Notes: generated by a model not told the origin, from the letters alone. Positions 1 through 6,479 are shown, numbered from the stretch's first letter. The stretch is DNA of 8,487 nucleotides from CALGLS01 sp047626155 (GCA_047626155.1 JBLHRR010000191.1:1-8487); one strand, 5' to 3'. Program-made: numbers and translations.

Positions 1-169
1 CATTTTCAAAAAATATATAAGGTCCTTCATTTTGCCAATTCTTTCTTACAGGGTTTTCCCCATAATGAACATTTCCATTGAGAAATAGAATCGTTATAAT
101 TCCAAATAGTAACAAGGAAAACATCGTAGCCAATACATGTTTTAAATAGCGTAAGATGCGGTTTTTTAT
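1..169 (-). CDS. N-terminal part of a membrane-anchored protein of unknown function (runs off left edge)
   Basis: The reverse strand is open from the left edge to an in-frame TAA just beyond position 169. Read from an ATA codon at 169-167 the protein begins MKNRILRYLKHVLATMFSLL (first residue assumed Met), a basic n-region followed by a hydrophobic segment that ends near FLNGNVHYGEN. That is a classic signal peptide or signal anchor, so the rest is probably outside the cytoplasm. Canonical starts exist only further in: TTG at 133-131 and ATG at 124-122, and both discard the basic region. I chose the longer form because the discarded residues look like real coding sequence, but an automatic caller would use 124 or 133. 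A promoter candidate lies just upstream at 180-210. About 56 residues are visible; after the anchor they include a GENPVRKNWQNEGPYIFFEN segment. I do not recognise the family. The gene is divergent from the kinase gene. Confidence 0.6.
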   Translation of the reverse strand, partial: MKNRILRYLKHVLATMFSLLLFGIITILFLNGNVHYGENPVRKNWQNEGPYIFFEN

Positions 170-179
170 TTTTTTTTAA

Positions 180-210
180 CAAAGATAAAATCAGCGTGAT
201 TGCGTGAAAA
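180..210 (-). promoter_or_regulatory. Bacteroidota-type promoter for the left-edge gene
   Basis: On the reverse strand TATCTTTG (187-180) matches the Bacteroidota -7 consensus TAnnTTTG at every fixed position. A TTTTC stretch (210-206) sits about 19 bp upstream, where the -33 element belongs. Transcription would start near 174-177. This gives an almost leaderless message if the ATA at 169 is the start, or a 40-50 nt leader if TTG133 or ATG124 is used. The match is seen; promoter function is inferred. Confidence 0.55.
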
Positions 211-270
211 CTATTGGGGTATACGGATGCTTTGTGCTAACAGAAAACGGAGCTGCTGTTACCAAGTTAT

Positions 271-299
271 TTCATCCCGCTTTTTATTATGTTCATCCC
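271..299 (+). promoter_or_regulatory. Tandem TTCATCCC direct repeat, candidate LytTR operator
   Basis: TTCATCCC occurs at 271-278 and again, identically, at 292-299. The start-to-start distance is 21 bp, two helical turns, so both copies face the same side of the DNA. LytTR-domain regulators are known to bind two roughly 9-bp direct repeats separated by about 12 bp, which is this geometry, and a LytTR regulator is encoded in the operon directly downstream. Autoregulation is therefore the natural inference. The repeat sequence itself differs from the AlgR/AgrA-type consensus, so the match is in architecture and context, not in letters. Confidence 0.55.
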
Positions 300-314
300 A
301 CTTCTTTATCATTG
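282..314 (+). promoter_or_regulatory. Weak candidate promoter for the kinase-regulator operon
   Basis: TATCATTG at 307-314 matches TAnnTTTG except for one base, and a TTTT run at 282-285 lies 21 bp upstream. The second TTCATCCC copy lies between the two elements. Transcription would begin about 40 nt before the kinase start at 360. The motif is degenerate and this assignment is tentative. Confidence 0.28.
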
Positions 315-359
315 GGCCCTATTGTTAGCGAAAGCCAAGGTTTATGATTAGTTTTAAGT

Positions 360-1178
360 ATGATAAAATGGAAAGAAAAATATAAGTGGGTTCTGATCTT
401 TGTGGCGATTACTGCATTGGTTCCAATGTTGATCGTTTCTTATAAAGTTATCTTTACAGAAAAAAACGCTGTAACTCTTACCTTTAATTCGAATTTGGAG
501 ATCCTTGTCATTCTATACTACCTATTGCTGATGTTAGCCGGAATTTTCGGATTTGTATATTGGGTCGTAAAGCAAATTAAATCGATTGTTCAACTAAAAA
601 AAGAAAAGACGAAAGCAGAGTTGATGCACTTGAAGGCTCAGGTAAATCCTCATTTTTTCTTTAACATGCTTAACAACTTATACGGCTGGGTTGATAAGGA
701 TTCTGAGAAAGCCAAAGAGTTGATTTTGAAGTTGTCAGATATGATGCGGTATAGTATTTACGAAGGGCAAAAAGATTGGGTAACTTTAAAAGACGAAATA
801 GATTTTCTAACTAATTTTGTGGAGCTGCACAAAATGCGTTACCACAAAAAAATAGAAGTAGATTTTATAGTAGAAGTAGCCGACGAAAATATTAAAGTGA
901 TGCCATTGCTGTTTATTATTTTATTAGAAAATGCTTTCAAACATGGTGTCGAATCGCTTAGGGATAATGCTTATGTCGAGCTTAGACTAAAAGCAAATGA
1001 GCAAGAATTATTCTTTGAAGTGAAAAACAATTTTGAAAATCAGGAAGGAAACGGGCAAGGGATTGGATTAAAGAATTTAAAAAGACGATTGGAATTGGTA
1101 TATCCTAATCGATACAAATTAGAGGTCTTTTGCAAAAGTAATGTTTATACCGCACAATTAACTTTAGCGAAATTATGA
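360..1178 (+). CDS. LytS/YehU-type sensor histidine kinase (His_kinase family, PF06580)
   Basis: Membrane sensor kinase that autophosphorylates and passes the phosphate to the regulator encoded next. Two hydrophobic segments, about residues 10-30 and 48-70, enclose a short loop of under 20 residues, too small for a folded periplasmic sensor, so the signal may be sensed in or through the membrane. A linker rich in Lys/Glu (71-90) leads into the phosphoacceptor motif LKAQVNPHFFFNMLNNL (91-107), with His98 as the expected phosphorylation site. The ATPase domain follows, with N-box LLENAFKHG (188-196) and G-box GNGQGIGLKNLKRRL (230-244). At 272 residues it is compact for the family, without a separate input domain. 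The start at 360 is preferred because the N-terminus is charged and leads straight into the first helix. The stop overlaps the next start (ATGA), indicating translational coupling. Family assignment is firm; the stimulus is unknown. Confidence 0.95.
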   Translation: MIKWKEKYKWVLIFVAITALVPMLIVSYKVIFTEKNAVTLTFNSNLEILVILYYLLLMLAGIFGFVYWVVKQIKSIVQLKKEKTKAELMHLKAQVNPHFFFNMLNNLYGWVDKDSEKAKELILKLSDMMRYSIYEGQKDWVTLKDEIDFLTNFVELHKMRYHKKIEVDFIVEVADENIKVMPLLFIILLENAFKHGVESLRDNAYVELRLKANEQELFFEVKNNFENQEGNGQGIGLKNLKRRLELVYPNRYKLEVFCKSNVYTAQLTLAKL

Positions 1179-1873
1179 TAAACTATATTATTGTTGATGA
1201 CGAACATATCGCTCATGATATCATTAAAGGATATTGTGATTTGCTCTCCAATTTGAAATTGGTAAAGCATTGTTATGATGCAATCGAAGCCTTAGCTTGT
1301 TTGAAAGAGAATGAAGTGGATTTAATTTTCCTGGATTTAAACATGCCGAAACTTAAAGGATTTGATTTCTTAAATTCATTGCCAAATGCACCAAATGTAA
1401 TAGTCACTACAGCTTATAAAGAACATGCCTTGGAGGGTTATGAATTGAATGTAATAGACTACCTGCTCAAGCCGGTTAGCTTTGAACGCTTTATAAAGGC
1501 CATTAATAAGATTGAAACTAAGAAAGCTAGCGCTCCAGTTTCAAACGTTCAAAAGTCGGATGAAAACAGCGGAACAATATTTCTTCGTTCTAATAAAAAA
1601 CACGTTCAAGTAAGGTTAGATCGTATTCTGTTTATAGAGGCTGTTGGTAATTATTGTAAAGTCGTTACAATGGATGAGGAGATTCGGGTGCGAGAAAAGA
1701 TATCTGAATTTGTGAAGCTCTTAGGGGAGGGTTTGTTTTTTCAGGTTCATAAATCTTTTATTGTTGCGAAAGAGCATATTGAAATTGTAGAGGGGAATCG
1801 GATTGGGATTTTGGATTTTAGGATACCGATAGGGAAGCTTTATAAGGGGAATGTTGATGAGATATTGGGGTGA
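1175..1873 (+). CDS. LytTR-family response regulator (REC + LytTR DNA-binding domain)
   Basis: Cytoplasmic transcription factor, partner of the kinase whose 3' end it overlaps by 4 nt. The receiver domain (about 1-115) carries the acidic pair Asp8/Asp9, the phosphoacceptor Asp54 in FLDLNMP, Thr78/Thr79 and Lys99 in DYLLKPVSFERF. A Ser/Lys-rich linker (about 116-132) leads to a LytTR domain (about 133-231) with the typical FLRSNKKHVQVRLDRILFIE start, the GNYCKV segment and the FFQVHKSFIVA segment, ending in RIPIGKLYKGNV. All key receiver residues are intact. Length (232 residues) is normal for the family. The TTCATCCC pair at 271-299 is a candidate target, implying autoregulation of this operon; other targets cannot be read from the window. 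The family is certain and the regulon is unknown. Confidence 0.96.
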   Translation: MINYIIVDDEHIAHDIIKGYCDLLSNLKLVKHCYDAIEALACLKENEVDLIFLDLNMPKLKGFDFLNSLPNAPNVIVTTAYKEHALEGYELNVIDYLLKPVSFERFIKAINKIETKKASAPVSNVQKSDENSGTIFLRSNKKHVQVRLDRILFIEAVGNYCKVVTMDEEIRVREKISEFVKLLGEGLFFQVHKSFIVAKEHIEIVEGNRIGILDFRIPIGKLYKGNVDEILG

Positions 1874-1933
1874 GGCAGTTAGAATGTGGAGCATTTCAGA
1901 GAGGAGCGTGAAGCCCAGATCTTACCACGGATT

Positions 1934-2683
1934 TTATTTTTCACAATCATTTTTTTTTTGAATTAAAAACTGAATGAGTGTAGAAGTGTCTGTCTTGATT
2001 TCTCCTAATGTTGGATCCAAGAACAGATCAAATGGATTCCATCCTTTTTCAATTTCTTCGAAATAAATACGAAGGTACAAACATGTATTTTCAGCCTTAG
2101 GAATTGATTTTACAGATTCATAATTCAAGAATAAGTCTTCGATTTCTTTGTAAGTATAAGATCTAGGTTCGATTTCAAGAACTTCTTCAAGTTCTTCATA
2201 GTAGTACAGGGTTTGATCAATCTTTAGAACCTTGTCGCTGAAAAATGTTCCTTCTTTGAGTTTTTTTACGCTCAGCTTTATATAAGTATTTACATTATCC
2301 TTTTTTGCTTTATTAAGCCAATTGGTATTATTGATTTTAACTAAGACATCTTCGGTAATATATACTCGAAATTTTTCACCAGCTTTTGTCCTTATGAATT
2401 TACAAGGTTTATATAGGAGACCGTTTTCTTGTAGGAAAGTATAGTCGTTGATAAGTGCTTTTACCTCTTTTGAATCTCCGTGTAATTCGACCATTTTATT
2501 AATGGTGTCTTTGTACATCTTGATTATTGATTCTTCAAGACCATAAAAACCTTGCAGCTCAGTAAAATTCATTATTAAAGCTCCTTCAATCGTGTCAGTT
2601 GACTGGCTTTTTATCGTTTGACTGTTTACAATAATCAATAGGAAAAAGATTAATATTTTATACATGGTTTTATTCGATTTCAT
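1934..2683 (-). CDS. Secreted or periplasmic protein of unknown function
   Basis: A 249-residue protein with an N-terminal signal sequence: basic start (MKSNKTMYK), hydrophobic core ILIFFLLIIV and a likely cleavage region around residues 24-27. The mature part is rich in Lys, Glu, Asn and Tyr, with an acidic YYYEELEEVLEIEP segment and a terminal KKNDCEK. I recognise no domain. Start: the ATG at 2683-2681 is preceded by GTGAAAA, an A-rich context usual in this phylum; the ATG six codons later (MYKIL) would also leave an intact signal. The gene is convergent with the response regulator, with 60 nt between stops and a T-rich stretch but no clear hairpin. Its base composition is visibly more AT-rich than the two genes that follow it, which could mean a separate origin. 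It is a real gene judging by length, signal peptide and codon pattern, but of unknown role. Confidence 0.8.
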   Translation of the reverse strand: MKSNKTMYKILIFFLLIIVNSQTIKSQSTDTIEGALIMNFTELQGFYGLEESIIKMYKDTINKMVELHGDSKEVKALINDYTFLQENGLLYKPCKFIRTKAGEKFRVYITEDVLVKINNTNWLNKAKKDNVNTYIKLSVKKLKEGTFFSDKVLKIDQTLYYYEELEEVLEIEPRSYTYKEIEDLFLNYESVKSIPKAENTCLYLRIYFEEIEKGWNPFDLFLDPTLGEIKTDTSTLIQFLIQKKNDCEK

Positions 2684-2747
2684 TTTTCACCAATTTTTAG
2701 CTGGAGAGCGTAGCGGGCATTTTTCAATTGGGGGAGGGTTGGGGGCT

Positions 2748-2831
2748 TTACAGTCCTAACAGAATTCCATTCTTTTCAAGTTCTTCCGCTCCTTTTAAAA
2801 CGCACAAACTGCCAATGTTCTTAATCGTCAT
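2748..2831 (-). CDS. Possible 27-residue peptide resembling a GG-type (bacteriocin-like) leader
   Basis: The reverse strand encodes MTIKNIGSLCVLKGAEEL then EKNGILLGL and a TAA at 2750-2748. The ATG at 2831-2829 follows the A-rich context CATAAAAAG. The first two thirds resemble the short leaders of Bacteroidota peptides that are exported by C39-protease ABC transporters: M-x-I-K-N-I, then regularly spaced Leu/Val, then an acidic helix. The expected end (about 'xxIxGG' plus a core) is absent; it closes with ILLGL instead. It may be a decayed leader, a tiny free peptide or chance. The frame remains open upstream for 37 codons with no canonical start. No transporter or modifying enzyme is nearby. 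A one-mismatch -7 motif, TAAGTTTA (2884-2877), lies about 46 nt upstream. Confidence 0.28.
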   Translation of the reverse strand: MTIKNIGSLCVLKGAEELEKNGILLGL

Positions 2832-2954
2832 CTTTTTATGAATTTGCTTAGTAGATTGTAAACATGAACCAGCACCTAAACTTAGTTTGACAATTAAATT
2901 TTGAACTCATTTTTTTAGGTAGCGACTCAATATCTCTTAGGTAAATAGCTCCCC

Positions 2955-3497
2955 CTACTCAAGCTCCACCCCCACAAAATCAAAAGAATCAAAAAACTTA
3001 TCCTGCTGCCGATTCAAACTCTTATCCCGATGCATCACCACCTGCAACTGATAAAACCGCTTCCCAACCATATAAGCCCGAGTCTTAATCGTAGCAGTTC
3101 CTTTCTTATAATCCACTCGCCAAAGACGACCAGGAAAACCATCCAACTTGATAGGATCCACATAACGCAAATCGCCCATCACAGATTTAACAGAAGCATC
3201 TATGGTATAATGAAAAAAGGACTCAAGGAACTCGGTAGAGTCTGAATGAATACTATTGTCCGGATAGTCCACGAAGCTGACGGCGTAGTAAAGGTTGTCC
3301 GGATTTTTGCCTTCCGGCTGGTAGAGATAAGTCGTAAAAAGGAGATCCCCCACGGCGGTTTCCATGATTTGTTCTTTATGAACCATATCGCCGGGACTGA
3401 GCACACGGAACTTCCCTTCCGAGGATTCGAATCGTTGCCATTGGTCCTGGGCGCTGAGGCTGCTTATGGAAAGAAGGAATAGTAGTAAATATTTCAT
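2955..3497 (-). CDS. Secreted protein of unknown function, PsbP/DUF1795-like in character
   Basis: A 180-residue protein beginning with a clean signal peptide, MKYLLLFLLSISSLSAQ, cleaved probably near residue 16-17. The mature protein starts DQWQRFESSEGKFRVLSPGD, a 'segment that scores a profile through time' type opening seen in many small exported proteins in which F-x-(V/I)-x-x-P begins a compact alpha/beta fold like PsbP or Mog1. Later landmarks are NLYYAVSFVDYP, FPGRLWRVDYKKGTATIKTRAYMV (split here by function: substrate or partner unknown) and a C-terminal KFFDSFDFV, the usual closing strand and helix of that fold. The fold suggestion is inference from pattern only. It is divergent from the WG-repeat lipoprotein, with 174 nt between starts. 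Its stop lies about 120 nt upstream of the small peptide. The ATG at 3497-3495 follows an A-rich leader (AAAAAACAAAC). Confidence 0.85.
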   Translation of the reverse strand: MKYLLLFLLSISSLSAQDQWQRFESSEGKFRVLSPGDMVHKEQIMETAVGDLLFTTYLYQPEGKNPDNLYYAVSFVDYPDNSIHSDSTEFLESFFHYTIDASVKSVMGDLRYVDPIKLDGFPGRLWRVDYKKGTATIKTRAYMVGKRFYQLQVVMHRDKSLNRQQDKFFDSFDFVGVELE

Positions 3498-3612
3498 GTT
3501 TGTTTTTTAATGAGTCCTAAGAACGATGTAGAGGGAAGGATTGTTTTATTCCTTTATCCTGTCCTATTCTTTGGTGAGTATAGCTGAAATTTAGTTGCCT
3601 TGCACGGGTATA

Positions 3613-3644
3613 TTTCCCTAGTTAATCTCAATTCCCTATCTTGG
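3613..3644 (+). promoter_or_regulatory. Candidate promoter for the WG-repeat lipoprotein gene
   Basis: TATCTTGG at 3637-3644 differs from TAnnTTTG by one base, with a TTT run at 3613-3615 about 21 bp upstream as a possible -33 element. The predicted start of transcription would leave a leader of about 20 nt before the ATG at 3672. The assignment rests on position and a near match only. Confidence 0.35.
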
Positions 3645-3671
3645 CTTGGCAACTAATTAATATACAAAGAT

Positions 3672-4847
3672 ATGAATAAACCGATCTACCTTCTCGCGGC
3701 ATTTTTAATTTTTCTTTTTACTGCCTGTCAAGAGGAGGGTGGTTCTGCTGTAGCTAAGGAGGACAAGGAGCCGATAGTCCTACCGCCAGAGGCCGATGAC
3801 TATGAGGAAGAATATTACAAATGGGGCTATATCAATAAAGGAGGGCGAGTCGTGATTCCTGCGATTTATGACGACTGCCGGCAATTTAAAGAAGGCTATG
3901 CGGTTGTTCGGAAGAAGGGGTATTGGGGTTTTATTGATAAGAGAGGGAAGGAGGTGATCAAGCCACAGTATAAGGCCGCTTGGTCCTTTTCGGAAGGGCT
4001 GGCTCGTGTACAATTGTACGACAGTGACAGTATCGGCTTTGTTGATCCTAAAGGCAATTGGCAGATCGAAGCAAAATATGAAGATGGGAAAGATTTTTCC
4101 GAAGGGCTGGCTTGTGTGAAATCCGGAGGCCTCTTTGGTTATGTTGATAAAACTGGAAAGCTGGTGATTCCATTTTCTTTCTCCGAAGCAGAACGTTTTG
4201 AAAATGGAACGGCAAAGGTGAAAAAGGGGAGGGGCTATGGGTTTATTGACACTTCCGGGAAATTATTGTTAGAACCAAAATATGATGCGGTCTATTCCTT
4301 TAGTGAAGGACTGGCAAGGGTGAAGAAGAAAGGACAATACGGTTTCGTAAATAGAAAAGGAAAACTAGTGATTCCTTGCCAATTTTTAAGTGCTCAGGAT
4401 TTTAATGTGGAACTAGCAGTTGCTAAAGCTAAAGACAAATTTGGTCTGATTGATAAACGTGGGAAGTTTGTTATAGATGAGAAATATAAAGACCTCTGGT
4501 ATGCTGGGAATGAACTTTGGGGCGCCACTATCCTGGGCAAATCTGGCTTTCTGAAAAAAGATGGAGCGCCACTTGGCCCTTTTAAATATGAAATGTTATA
4601 TGGATTTTCAGAAGGCCTAGCAGGTTACCAAAGAGACGGGCTCTGGGGTTATCTCAACACCGCAGGCGAGGAGATCACGCCACCACATTTCGGTCTGATC
4701 TGGGACTTTCAAGAAGGCTTCGCCCGCGTGGCTCATCTAGATGGAGTTGGCTTCATAGACAAAACTGGTGAACTTACACTGGGAGCGGAGTGGGGCGATG
4801 TACGGGATTTTTCGGGAGGATTGGCGAGGGTTCAGGTGCTGGATTGA
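3672..4847 (+). CDS. WG-repeat lipoprotein with ten 34-residue repeats
   Basis: Exported lipoprotein of 391 residues. The signal sequence MNKPIYLLAAFLIFLFTAC ends in a lipobox with Cys19 as the expected lipidated residue; an acidic tether (about 20-48) follows. The rest consists of WG repeats (PF14903 type): a core of the form (W/Y/F)G(F/Y)(I/V)(D/N)xxG, then a strand, then F-x-E-G-L-A-x-V. The core glycines fall at residues 52, 86, 122, 156, 190, 224, 258, 292, 326 and 360, so spacing is 34 everywhere except one 36-residue step. Only three cores retain Trp (51, 85, 325); the rest have I, F, Y, S or V at that place. Such arrays are thought to form solenoid or propeller-like scaffolds for protein contacts; the partner is unknown. 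The protein ends mid-repeat at FSGGLARVQVLD. It is convergent with purB across the inverted-repeat element. Confidence 0.93.
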   Translation: MNKPIYLLAAFLIFLFTACQEEGGSAVAKEDKEPIVLPPEADDYEEEYYKWGYINKGGRVVIPAIYDDCRQFKEGYAVVRKKGYWGFIDKRGKEVIKPQYKAAWSFSEGLARVQLYDSDSIGFVDPKGNWQIEAKYEDGKDFSEGLACVKSGGLFGYVDKTGKLVIPFSFSEAERFENGTAKVKKGRGYGFIDTSGKLLLEPKYDAVYSFSEGLARVKKKGQYGFVNRKGKLVIPCQFLSAQDFNVELAVAKAKDKFGLIDKRGKFVIDEKYKDLWYAGNELWGATILGKSGFLKKDGAPLGPFKYEMLYGFSEGLAGYQRDGLWGYLNTAGEEITPPHFGLIWDFQEGFARVAHLDGVGFIDKTGELTLGAEWGDVRDFSGGLARVQVLD

Positions 4848-4916
4848 CAAGTAACTTTAACGGTTAACATTAACGTTAACTTCCCACTGATGTAATTTTG
4901 CACTAATGCGATTTCT

Positions 4917-4961
4917 ACCTCAAATGAATACGCTCCCTTCGCATATTACGGGACTTGAGGT
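4917..4961. repeat. Minor hairpin, diverged copy of the terminator core
   Basis: ACCTCAA (4917-4923) pairs with TTGAGGT (4955-4961), with a second short stem TCCC (4934-4937)/GGGA (4950-4953) inside. The stretch 4931-4960 matches 5011-5040 at 23 of 30 positions, so this hairpin and the terminator at 5000-5052 appear to be two diverged copies 80 bp apart. It lacks a T-run and is unlikely to terminate by itself. Confidence 0.45.
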
Positions 4962-4999
4962 TGAGAAGATCTAAAGAATCTAAATTGAAATGTAAATCA

Positions 5000-5052
5000 A
5001 AATCAAAAATCGCTCAGTTCGCGAATTAAGGGAATTGAGCGATTTTTGATTT
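5000..5052. terminator. Bidirectional intrinsic terminator between convergent genes
   Basis: AAATCAAAAATCGCTCA (5000-5016) pairs perfectly with TGAGCGATTTTTGATTT (5036-5052), and four more pairs (one G-U) extend the stem inward to an 11-nt loop. On either strand the GC-containing core is followed by ATTTTTGATTT, so it can serve the WG-repeat gene on one strand and purB on the other. The position between two convergent stops fits. Confidence 0.75.
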
Positions 5053-5144
5053 GAAAAAGAGCGCCCTATTAAAGCAACAAATCGTAACCACTTATATCTC
5101 ACGATAGTGGGAAGTTAAAGTTAAAGTTAACAGTTTAAGTTAAT

Positions 5145-6479
5145 TCAATAAACCCCCACATAATTCATCGGCGTAATCCTGAGTAACTCTTCTTTTACTT
5201 CATCACTCACTTCCAATCGATCAATAAAATCATGGATCTCTTTCTGTCCAATCTGTGTTTTGCCACGAGTCAAATCCAATAGTTTTTCATACGGCTTATC
5301 GACTCCTTCTCGACGTAAGATGTTTTGAATAGCTTCTGCTACGACCATCCAGGTTCCGTTGAGGTCGGCGGTTAGTTTGGGCTCGTTGAGTAATAATTTA
5401 TCTAGGCCTTTCATGATGGCTTTGAAGGCAATCAGTGTATGCGCGACAGGTACACCTACGTTTCTAAGTACGGTACTGTCGGTCAGGTCACGTTGCAATC
5501 TGGAGATGGGGAGCTTTGCAGAGAGGTGGCCAAAAATAGCATTTGCCAAACCGAGATTTCCTTCTGCGTTTTCAAAATCAATTGGGTTTACTTTATGCGG
5601 CATGGCCGAAGAGCCGATCTCGCCCTTCTTCGTTTTTTGACGGAAGTACTCCATAGAAATGTAAGTCCAGATGTCTCGCGCTAGATCAATGAAAATGGTA
5701 TTTATTCTCGACATGCCATCAAAGAGCGCCGCGAGATTATCGTAGTGCGCAATTTGTGTCGTGTATTTCAATCGATCCAAGCCAAGGTATTCGCTCACAA
5801 AATAATCTCCGAATTCAGGCCAATTGATTTCTGGATAGGTGACCACGTGGGCGTTGAAGTTTCCAGTGGCACCACCGAATTTTGCCGTGAAAGGCACCTG
5901 ATTCAATAGTTTCATTTGTTGCTTTAATCGCTCGATGAAAACCTGGAATTCTTTTCCGAGTGTGGTCGGAGAAGCAGGTTGTCCATGCGTTCTTGCCAGC
6001 ATCGGGATGCCAGACCATTCAGCCCCGCGATCTTCTAATGCCTCAATGACTTCTTTCAGCATAGGAAGATAAACCTCCTTAACAGCATTCATACAAAGCA
6101 GCGGTGTAGCAGTATTGTTAATATCCTGAGAAGTCAATCCAAAATGTATGAATTCTTTATATTGGCTGATTCCTAATTTGTCAAATTGCTCTTTCAAAAA
6201 ATACTCTACAGCCTTTACATCGTGGTTGGTGGTTTTCTCTATTTCTTTAATGTGAACGGCATCTGCTTGATTGAAATTTTCAAAAATCTGATTCAACTGA
6301 TCGACCATTTCTAGATCGAAATCTTGTAGTTGAGGTAGCGGGTGTTGCACCAAAGCAATGAAATATTGTATCTCAACGAAAACGCGATATTTGATGAGGG
6401 CGTATTCTGAAAAGTAGTTCTGCAATTCTTTCGTTTTTGCATGGTAACGACCGTCGATAGGAGATATGGCTCTTAGCAT
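5145..6479 (-). CDS. purB: Adenylosuccinate lyase
   Basis: Cytoplasmic enzyme of purine synthesis. It splits SAICAR to AICAR plus fumarate in the IMP pathway and adenylosuccinate to AMP plus fumarate, working as a homotetramer. The fumarase/aspartase superfamily signature GSSAMPHKVNPIDFENAEGN is at residues 289-308 and carries the catalytic serine loop. Other active-site segments are SPIDGRY (6-12), TTNHDVKAVEYFLKE (83-97), GLTSQDINNTA (114-124) and ARTHGQPASPTT (162-173) with His165. Length (444 residues) and sequence fit the long E. coli-type PurB subclass (456 residues) rather than the shorter Bacillus type. No active-site residue looks altered. The ATG at 6479-6477 matches the family N-terminus exactly and follows an AT-rich leader. 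A weak -7 candidate, TAGCTTCG (6529-6522), lies upstream. It is monocistronic here, convergent with the WG-repeat gene and divergent from the YARHG lipoprotein gene. Confidence 0.98.
   Translation of the reverse strand: MLRAISPIDGRYHAKTKELQNYFSEYALIKYRVFVEIQYFIALVQHPLPQLQDFDLEMVDQLNQIFENFNQADAVHIKEIEKTTNHDVKAVEYFLKEQFDKLGISQYKEFIHFGLTSQDINNTATPLLCMNAVKEVYLPMLKEVIEALEDRGAEWSGIPMLARTHGQPASPTTLGKEFQVFIERLKQQMKLLNQVPFTAKFGGATGNFNAHVVTYPEINWPEFGDYFVSEYLGLDRLKYTTQIAHYDNLAALFDGMSRINTIFIDLARDIWTYISMEYFRQKTKKGEIGSSAMPHKVNPIDFENAEGNLGLANAIFGHLSAKLPISRLQRDLTDSTVLRNVGVPVAHTLIAFKAIMKGLDKLLLNEPKLTADLNGTWMVVAEAIQNILRREGVDKPYEKLLDLTRGKTQIGQKEIHDFIDRLEVSDEVKEELLRITPMNYVGVY

Larger units (their letters stand above)
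4852..5142. repeat. Inverted-repeat element filling the WG-repeat/purB convergent gap
   Basis: The 37 bases at 4852-4888 are the reverse complement of 5106-5142 at 33 of 37 positions. The inner end of each arm reads AGTGGGAAGTTAA going outward, and each arm continues as loosely repeated GTTAAN hexamers. The arms enclose two internal hairpins. The element starts 4 nt after the lipoprotein stop and ends 2 nt before the purB stop, filling 291 of 297 intergenic bases. It holds no ORF of note and I see no convincing target-site duplication. It could be a small non-autonomous mobile element (MITE-like) or a genus-specific intergenic repeat. Confidence 0.65.

Noticed and set aside
2730..2745. G-rich run that might form a G-quadruplex
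   Set aside because: Only three G tracts (5, 3 and 5) are present, so a standard four-tract quadruplex is not supported.
3030..3482. Two forward-strand ORFs (71 and 78 codons) opposite the secreted-protein gene
   Set aside because: They are shadows of the reverse-strand gene, whose signal peptide and continuous pattern are convincing.
3665..3672. Perfect TATCTTTG promoter -7 motif on the reverse strand
   Set aside because: It has no visible -33 element at the right distance and would give a leader of about 165 nt for the gene at 3497; probably chance in AT-rich DNA.
4852..5142. GTTAAN repeats as a CRISPR array or telomere-like tract
   Set aside because: Units are 6 bp with no spacers, and they occur as inverted arms around hairpins, not as an array.
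5359..5684. Forward ORFs opposite purB
   Set aside because: The reverse strand encodes an intact adenylosuccinate lyase over the same bases.
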